DNA of 64,000 bases from Neurospora tetrasperma FGSC 2508 (lineage: Eukaryota; Ascomycota; Sordariomycetes; Sordariales; Sordariaceae). The stretch is from positions 4,690,171 to 4,754,170 of the forward strand of contig NW_009799179.1 of assembly GCF_000213175.1 (NCBI RefSeq), given 5' to 3'. This document shows, piece after piece, positions 57,901-64,000 of this stretch. Under the pieces are notes generated by a model. It was not told the origin of the DNA. It saw nothing but the letters and a program-made list of their open reading frames with translations, and did no database searches. Both the position numbers and the translations under genes were made by a program. Every line of letters starts with the position of its first letter. Positions within the stretch are counted from its first letter, which is position 1.

Positions 57901-59205
57901 TTTGATGGGAGGATGGTGCGCTCCACTGAGCCATCATGGGCCAGTGCTAGGCCATTTGATTGGTGCATACGACGTGTCGCTACCGGGTAAAAGACCCCGC
58001 CTCCTCCACCCCTCCACTCTGGTTCGCCGGCCTGGGGACTCCTCCTCTTGCTAAGTTGCTAGTGTACGTACCGGCCCGGGCATTGTCAGACTGTCAGATC
58101 AGACAAGTGGTGTAGTTCCATCACTCACTCAGCTACAATACCAGGCTGCCTCTAGGTTTTTGTGGCCCGTTCATGCCATCGATTTGCTGCCGTACAAGCA
58201 CGGGCATCGCTGCGCCATTCCTCCTTCACGATTCAAACCTTTAGGTTCATCTTAACCAAGGAAGTGGAAGCTGGCCATTCACATTCACGGGTTTACCCCA
58301 GTGGCCATCGTTTCCTTGCCCACTGAGCGCACTGCACTCGACGCATCGACCAGCATTAAAGTCCAGTCTTGCCCGTCACTTGCAGTGCATTGCCCTGGCC
58401 ATTGGATTTGCCCACTTTGCGGGCTAGCTTCCAGAACCGTCCCAGCTCTCTCGGTCTCTCAGCTGCAGGAATCGGCCCTGTCCTTTTTCAGGTTCTCATC
58501 CTGTCGTCTCCATTTGCCATCCGCTCTGCCAGTCGCAGCTGCAGGTGCCTGTCCCTTGAATACTTAGGTAGAGGTAGGTTCCAGGTCATTGCGGGTTACC
58601 GTGCCGCAGCAAATAAACCACCTCCGCCCACCGCCTTTTTTTTTCCCCCAAAGGGTTTCCATTTTCTTTTTCTCGCTGAGCACAGAAACAGTTTCTTACC
58701 ATCACGTCAACAGAATCATCCCCCCGTCCTGTGTGCGACGCAGGCGTGGATTCACCGTCTCAAAGCTCGCTCGCAGGCATTGTCGCGGGCACGGCACCTA
58801 CCGCCAGGGCTTTCCATCGACGGGTACCGGATACATCGCCGGATACTGGAGACTGGAGACTGGATGTCCCATCCCCATCCCAGTGACCGAGACCAGATCC
58901 AGGTCACCTAGCCCGCCCGGTACCTCAGTCCAGGCCAAGAAAGAAAACCACACCCTCGAATCCGACCTGACCCTGACCCGATTCCCAAGCATTGTTGTCT
59001 CGGGGGAAAAGACAAGGATATCTTGTTTGCTGCGCCCAGTGCAGTGTTTTGCGACAGCCTCCCGGATTTAGAAATCACAGAAATACCTGTTGCATTTCGC
59101 TCGCGTCTTCCGTATTCCATCCTTTTCTGCGCCAGTCCATGATTTCTGTGTCGAGGTAATTACAGGTCGGGTTTTAAGAGAGCATCGACTGCCACGCCCA
59201 TCACC
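54984..59205. other. Gene-poor 4.2-kb region
   Basis: Lies between two genes that start back to back. Open frames up to 180 codons occur on the plus strand (for example 58369-58911) but lack domains and sound starts. The last kilobase before 59206 is C- and T-rich and is likely promoter and 5' leader. A GGTTCGA-type box near 55938 is not part of a tRNA. I found no gene. Confidence 0.45.
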
Positions 59206-60150
59206 ATGGAACCCGTCCCAGAGACCGAGCGAATGGAGGAGTTCCGCCCCTCTCCTCTTCCCAGTCTGAGAGTCAACGCACCCGAGTTCGACTACTTGCG
59301 CAAGCCGCCCACCCTTCGCCGATCAACCGACCCCTCTCCAGCGTCCCCCACCTCGCCATCTTGGTCGACTCCCACTCTTCCATATCGCCCTCGCGCCTCA
59401 TCCCCGCTGTCTACGCTTCATGTCAGGTCGAGGTCTGCAGTAAACTTAGCACCACCCATGGCGCGCACTCAGTCTATGCCCGGCGTAAACGGGTCCGGTC
59501 ATCTTCTCTTCTCACCACATATCCGGCCACAAAGCCCTGCTCAGTCGCCGAGCCGGGTCCGTCCTTTGCGCAAACCAGTCGACGAAGTTTTCCCTTCCTC
59601 GCCAACTCGTGTCTCGGTCCATGACCTTGAAAGGCAGCTTTCCGAGAGAAACAGCTCGCCAAACCTAACCCTTGGGTCAACATCTACAGTAACTTCAACG
59701 GCCCGACTACGAAGACCTTCTTCACCTTTACGGCTTGTTCATCATGCCAGCACCACATCGTTGTCATCCGTACCATCAACTCCTACTTCAGTCGCATCGT
59801 CGCCATCCTACCGAGCTTACGACTCATTTTCCAGCAACTATTATACAACCTCCATGCCTTCAACACCTACTTCCATGAGATCCAGGAGCCCCAGTATTTC
59901 CAGTCTTGAAACCATCCCAGACACCCCAGATGCCGAGGAGGCCGCTCTAGAAGCCGAGAGAATCGCGCAGCTTAAGGCCGAAGCGGAGGCGGCGGAAGGT
60001 GGCGGTGATACCAAAAGCAAAGCGAATGCGGATGCTTTGTCGCGAGGCAGGACGTTAGGGTTTGTTTCCAGAGACAAGCGGAAGCGGTGGAGTGTCTGCG
60101 GTGCGGAGAGGAGACAGGATCTCGATTTGGAGACTATTTGGGAGGATTAA
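59206..60150 (+). CDS. Ser/Pro-rich disordered protein
   Basis: Single frame of 314 residues from an ATG in the CACCATGG context. Strongly enriched in Ser, Pro, Thr and Arg, with many SP/TP sites (PSPASPTSPSWSTP, SSVPSTPTSVASSPS) suited to proline-directed kinases. The segment VSVHDLERQLSERNSSPNL, then an acidic coiled coil (EEAALEAERIAQLKAEAEA) and a conserved-looking basic C terminus (LGFVSRDKRKRWSVCGAERR, then DLDLETIWED) suggest a binding motif. I know of similar short proteins in ascomycetes but no assigned role. No membrane segment. Confidence 0.75.
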   Translation: MEPVPETERMEEFRPSPLPSLRVNAPEFDYLRKPPTLRRSTDPSPASPTSPSWSTPTLPYRPRASSPLSTLHVRSRSAVNLAPPMARTQSMPGVNGSGHLLFSPHIRPQSPAQSPSRVRPLRKPVDEVFPSSPTRVSVHDLERQLSERNSSPNLTLGSTSTVTSTARLRRPSSPLRLVHHASTTSLSSVPSTPTSVASSPSYRAYDSFSSNYYTTSMPSTPTSMRSRSPSISSLETIPDTPDAEEAALEAERIAQLKAEAEAAEGGGDTKSKANADALSRGRTLGFVSRDKRKRWSVCGAERRQDLDLETIWED

Positions 60151-61313
60151 ACCTTTCGGACCTGTCAGTGGTGTGTTTCTCTTGGTCCGGTACAGTACCA
60201 AGGAACGACGTCCGTCACAGTAGCGACACCCAGACAGGCAGATGCGCCCGGTGTTCCCGATCTGGGTACGAGGACGAGGTTTATCTTGTTTGCATACTGG
60301 GCGGCGGCTTTTTTCCAGTCTTTTCTCCTTTTTTTTACGAAGCATATCGGCATCGAACTCTTTCAACCATTGGGAAATATTGGCGGCGTTTGGTGGGGAT
60401 GGAATTATTCCCTTCGATACCCTCTCTGCATGGGTGTCCGACAGTCGAAGGACGCCGATGGCAGCAGCCGTTCTTGTGCGTTGGGTAAAGCAAAGCACTT
60501 TGCGATGAATGTGGTGTGGGTTTCGTTTTTCAGCCATCATCATGAATGAGGTCAATCTGTCGTTTTTTTTCGCGGCCTTCTTCCTTTTCCTTCGCTCGTT
60601 TCGTTTAGCGACTATTGGTTGGGGCCTTGGAATGGAGTTGGACTGTATGTTACCATCGGATTTCCCTACGGCTTGAATAAGTTAGTCATAAGCGCTCTAA
60701 AGGATTCGCCTAGCCCTCTTCATATCATCAAAAAATTGGATTGTGATTTGTTGTGGAATGTGCTCTTTGCTCTGTTGTGGCTTTCCTAGCGTACTATGCT
60801 TGCTCATCCACGCTCGACAGCTTGACGCATCGATAGCAATCTTGTACGGGTACGTTGGACATGCCGAAGATACAGACAAGCTTACATCGTAGGCACAGCG
60901 CATTTGAAAGGAACATGATGTCGTACTTCGCCCATTCACTCTTGCTATTCCATCAGCCTCTGTTTACTCAACATAACGCAGTCCGTCATTTCTCCACAAT
61001 TCTGCTACCCGATTCATCGTCGAAGAAATCGAATACCCGGCCCAACCTAATGACAGCCTGTGAAGGCGCAGTTACGTGAAAGTGTCAGACCCTAGTGAAC
61101 TTTGTCTGGCTTTGATAACGCTATTATACCACCGCTAGACCTTTAGCGATACAGGATAGTTCGTGAGCATGTTAGTATGACCTTTGTAGTCTTTGCGGCT
61201 TGATTATTACTCTTGATGTATAGAGTGACGTCGAGCAGATATAACAGGAACACGATAAACAATACACTAAGACAGGAACAAGATCAACATTACACTAAGA
61301 TATAACATCGACC
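60151..61313. other. Convergent intergenic region
   Basis: About 1.16 kb between two converging genes. It includes a 28-bp tandem duplication at 61244-61299. No gene is supported. Confidence 0.5.
61244..61299. repeat. 28-bp imperfect tandem duplication
   Basis: Two abutting 28-base units, 61244-61271 and 61272-61299, both starting ACAGGAACA and ending ACACTAAG, with three mismatches. They lie 15 bases from the RRD1 stop codon, in its 3' untranslated region. Confidence 0.85.
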
Positions 61314-62663
61314 TCAGTCAAAAGGTATTCTTCTCAAACTCTCCACCTGTCCCCTCTTCCGCATTTCCTCCGCCGCCGCCAGACTACTCGGTACCTTGAT
61401 ACCGCAGCAATCGCCCCAGCCAGTCGGCTGATGAACATGCCTCTTGCCATCACTATCGTCGTACACCTCCACCTCGCCACCCTCCTCTTCATTTTCCTCG
61501 CTACCCAAGGCATTGGGATCTTGTTCGCTCATACCCTCCGCGGCAGGAATTAGCGATCCGAACAAGAAATGCTGCATAACCGGTAACTTCTTCAGCACCT
61601 CCGACACAAACATCCTCCTCATCCCGCCCTCAATTTTCTCCCAATTCTTGGCGTTACTGATATCATCCAGCATCGGACTATACCACCCTAAACCTTTCAC
61701 CGTCTTGGTGCTATTGACGAACGCCACCTGGCCCAGGTACAAAAAGTCATGCCCGAACTCCTCCAGCGTCAGCTCCTGATGGATCGCCCGTGGCGTGATA
61801 AAGTGGTGATGCAACAGCTGGCTGGCACCAAACAGAAATGGCAAGAACTGGTAATCGTCCAGCCCCCACACGCCGTGCGAGCCTGCTGGCTCGAGATAGT
61901 ACGTCATCTGAATCAGGCGCATAACTTCTAGGTAGCGGGCGAAGATGCGGAGCACGACGGCTTTGAAGTCGGATTGTTCGAGGACCGAGAGCTGGTACAG
62001 GCACAGCAGCCACATGATGAAGTTAAGCTCGTGACCCGAGCCGTAGTCGATGCGCGTGCGGTTGCCGAAGGACTGGTTGAGGTAGGCTGAGGCCTCAGTG
62101 ACGGCAGCGTCGGGAAGTTTGCCTCCCAGAAAGGCGGCGTGCCATTGATGTCCGCGCTGCTTGACCTTGTCGAGAAAGAGACGGAAGGTCTTGTTGCCGA
62201 AGCGGGAGCCGCCTTGGTCGTTTGGTGGCGACTCTTTGCACAACGCTTCGGTCTCGTCAAGGATGCGAAGGATGGCCTTCACGGGCTCGCTCAGGTCAGA
62301 GTCCTTGATAGCCGAGATGGGCGTGTCGGCTACGGATTCAGAGAGGGAGAAGACGAAAGAGAGGATGAGATTGAAAGAGGGAGAGGCCAGGAAGAGCTCG
62401 TGGTCTTTTCGGAGAAGAATCCGCCGGACGGGCGTCTGGAACACCAGAGTGGATGGGTCGGGGCGCGGAGGTAGGGCGGGGGTTTCTGGAACCGGAGTCG
62501 GGTTCGATGGTTCCTGCTTCCGTCGCCTGGGCTCTAGCTTGGGGATACGGTCTCGTAGATTCGGGATGGCCTGGCCGGCTTTGGAGATGGGTTGTCCTGA
62601 GGCTGCTGGCGATCCTTGGCCGGTGCCTATGCCTGACCTTCCTGTTGTCGCCGATGAGTCCAT
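61314..62663 (-). CDS. rrd1: PP2A activator RRD1 (PTPA-type peptidyl-prolyl isomerase)
   Basis: Phosphotyrosyl phosphatase activator family. It assists maturation of protein phosphatase 2A-like catalytic subunits and acts as a prolyl isomerase. Single exon, 449 residues. Family landmarks: FQTPVRRILLRKDHELFLAS, YLNQSFGNRTRIDYGSGHEL, LNFIMWLLCLYQLSVL, YYLEPAGSHGVWGLDDYQFL, LGWYSPMLDDISN, and the terminal WGDCCGIKVPSSLAAAEEMR with GQVESLRRIPFD. The C-terminal CCGIKVPSSLAAA block and long N-terminal Pro-rich extension match fungal RRD1 rather than RRD2. It starts back to back with the RRP46 gene. Confidence 0.94.
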   Translation of the reverse strand: MDSSATTGRSGIGTGQGSPAASGQPISKAGQAIPNLRDRIPKLEPRRRKQEPSNPTPVPETPALPPRPDPSTLVFQTPVRRILLRKDHELFLASPSFNLILSFVFSLSESVADTPISAIKDSDLSEPVKAILRILDETEALCKESPPNDQGGSRFGNKTFRLFLDKVKQRGHQWHAAFLGGKLPDAAVTEASAYLNQSFGNRTRIDYGSGHELNFIMWLLCLYQLSVLEQSDFKAVVLRIFARYLEVMRLIQMTYYLEPAGSHGVWGLDDYQFLPFLFGASQLLHHHFITPRAIHQELTLEEFGHDFLYLGQVAFVNSTKTVKGLGWYSPMLDDISNAKNWEKIEGGMRRMFVSEVLKKLPVMQHFLFGSLIPAAEGMSEQDPNALGSEENEEEGGEVEVYDDSDGKRHVHQPTGWGDCCGIKVPSSLAAAEEMRKRGQVESLRRIPFD

Positions 62664-63272
62664 GATGGATGAAAGCTGGATGTTCTGAGCAGTGTGAAGG
62701 TAGGCTTCTCCGTGGTCGGTATTGCAGTTGACCGTACTCGTTATTTTAGATAAGATGACTGATGGAACAAGCTGGGGAGAGTGGTTCCGTGATGTAGGTG
62801 GAAGGGTACGAGTGTGGATGGTGGAAGGGAAGTTTACCTACCTACCCCAAGGTAGTGACGGGCAATCCCCTGGACGCTGTGAGCATTCTAGTCTACCCCG
62901 CCGTAGAGCCATCGTGGGGCAGGCAAAGTGCTGACGGCAGAAAGCGTAATGGCGTTCTTTGGCGGGCCCGCGGCCGTTCGTGAGTTCGTTCCACTGGCTG
63001 GCTGGGCTGCAGCTTTCTGAAAGCTTGGCAGGCACTGCGGGCCCGCCGCTGGGAAAGAACGGAGTGGGGTCACCTCAAAAGCTAGCGCCCGGGCTGCAGA
63101 TCCCGTCGTGGAGGAACGACCCGCCTTCAACATCCCGCCTTCAACATCCCGCCTTCAAATCTTCACTCGCGCCTCAGAAACAAGCTCGCTCATCACTTGA
63201 TTTCAACCGCCGTCCGTCAACCAAATTCTAAGCCCCACCTACCCTCACACCGACCCAAATACTACTCACATC
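62664..63272. promoter_or_regulatory. Bidirectional promoter RRD1 / RRP46
   Basis: 609 bases between two start codons that point away from each other. The word TACCTACCTACCCC lies near 62835, and a 14-bp tandem repeat at 63121-63161 sits on the RRP46 side. Confidence 0.6.
63121..63161. repeat. 14-bp tandem repeat, about three copies
   Basis: CCGCCTTCAACATC is repeated twice exactly, and a third copy lacks one base. It ends 111 bases before the RRP46 start codon. Confidence 0.9.
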
Positions 63273-64000
63273 ATGGCCACCGTGGCACCTGAAGCGTCTC
63301 TCAACGCCCTTCCCCGGGCGGATGGATCGGCCAGATACTCATATGCTGGGTACACGGTCACGGCATCTGTCAATGGACCCATTGAGGCTCAGCGTCGGGA
63401 CGAACATGCTTACGAGGCTCACGTTGATGTAATCGTACGACCCTCTGCCGGGGTAGGAGGTGAGAACATCATAATGGCACCACCACCACCCAGGCAAAGG
63501 ACTACATCTCACCTACTTTACTTTTCTATATAGGAACACGAGAGCGCCATCTGGAATCAATTTTGCAGTCCTCTCTTTCTCAAATCATCCTTGTCAAGAA
63601 CTTTCCCCGTTCTGTCATCCAAATTGTTCTTCAAGTTGAGAGCACGCCTGAAAATGCTTACGTCAACACAAAACTGGTCCAGGCCAGTTTGGTAAGAGAA
63701 TTTGAACCCTTTCTCCCTCTGTTGGTAGGCTATAACTAATCCTGGCAACAGAACCTCCCCATCATACCGGCCTTGCTCCAGACTGCCGTTCTCGCTCTTC
63801 TATCGGCTGCTGTGCCAATGAAGGCAACCGCTACATCCACAGTGGTGGCGGTGGTATCCGACGACGGTTCGAAGAAGATCGTGGCTGATCCCTCCCCCAA
63901 GGATATCAAAGAGGCAACCTCGCTACACGTCCTTGCTTTTACCTCGCACGATGAACTGCTTCTTTCAGAAAGCGAAGGTGACTTCACCGTCAAGGAATGG
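63273..64000 (+). CDS. rrp46: Exosome subunit RRP46 (RNase PH fold), truncated by window end
   Basis: Ring subunit of the RNA exosome, with roles in nuclear and cytoplasmic 3'-5' RNA processing. It has the RNase PH fold but is catalytically inactive in yeast. Exons 63273-63459, 63534-63691 and 63752 onward (introns 74 and 60 nt) keep frame. Visible pieces: SARYSYAGYTVTASVNGPIE, TRERHLESILQSSLSQIILV, FPRSVIQIVLQV, and NLPIIPALLQTAVLALLSAA from the RNase PH core. The C terminus lies beyond the window, so length cannot be judged. Identity as RRP46 rather than another RNase PH subunit rests on the pattern of these blocks. Confidence 0.85.

Noticed and set aside
57486-57905. 139-codon plus-strand frame
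   Set aside because: High G+C by-product with no domain, and overlapping open frames on the same strand.
58369-59071. Two overlapping plus-strand frames of 160-180 codons before the Ser/Pro-rich gene
   Set aside because: They lie in the pyrimidine-rich leader, overlap in different frames, and have no domain; the pattern fits a stop-poor leader.

Overview
The window is nuclear DNA of a filamentous ascomycete. Protein-coding genes are interrupted by short GT..AG introns (mostly 50-240 nt) with CTAAC-like branch sites, and starts sit in CACCATGG-like contexts. The gene families (EAF6, PEX10, bem46, ERD1, RRD1, DPP5, DUF6604, lone Hsp70-like ATPases) are those of Pezizomycotina. A sordariomycete, perhaps Sordariales, is my best guess, but that is inference. 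No transposon, LTR element, virus-like element or CRISPR array was recognised.

Layout. 0-11.4 kb holds conserved genes: RAD21 cohesin (+), secreted dipeptidyl-peptidase 5 (-) and NuA4 subunit EAF6 (-). 11.6-23 kb looks like accessory DNA. It has two decayed gene remnants (one with a GH18 chitinase active-site stretch), a large DUF6604 protein whose frame continues for 87 codons past an in-frame TGA, an Hsp70-like ATPase, a single-pass membrane protein, and a protein without a recognised domain. 23-38 kb returns to conserved genes: a PWI/SR splicing factor, a small orphan, an FAH-family hydrolase tail-to-tail with 3-hydroxyanthranilate dioxygenase (BNA1), a CTR copper transporter, tRNA-Gly(GCC), a PCD1-type Nudix hydrolase and a large disordered protein. 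38-44 kb holds ERD1 head-to-head with PEX10, then a bem46 hydrolase. 44-64 kb holds a LYAR-type zinc-finger protein, an NF-X1-type zinc-finger protein (FAP1-like), a disordered protein, the PP2A activator RRD1 head-to-head with exosome subunit RRP46 (cut by the window end), and two gene-poor stretches of about 4 kb.

Most genes are unrelated housekeeping loci, so there is no obvious biosynthetic cluster. The most unusual material is the 11.6-23 kb accessory block, above all the DUF6604 gene with its interrupted reading frame. Exon borders were set by hand from splice signals, frame and remembered family conservation. They have not been tested against transcripts.
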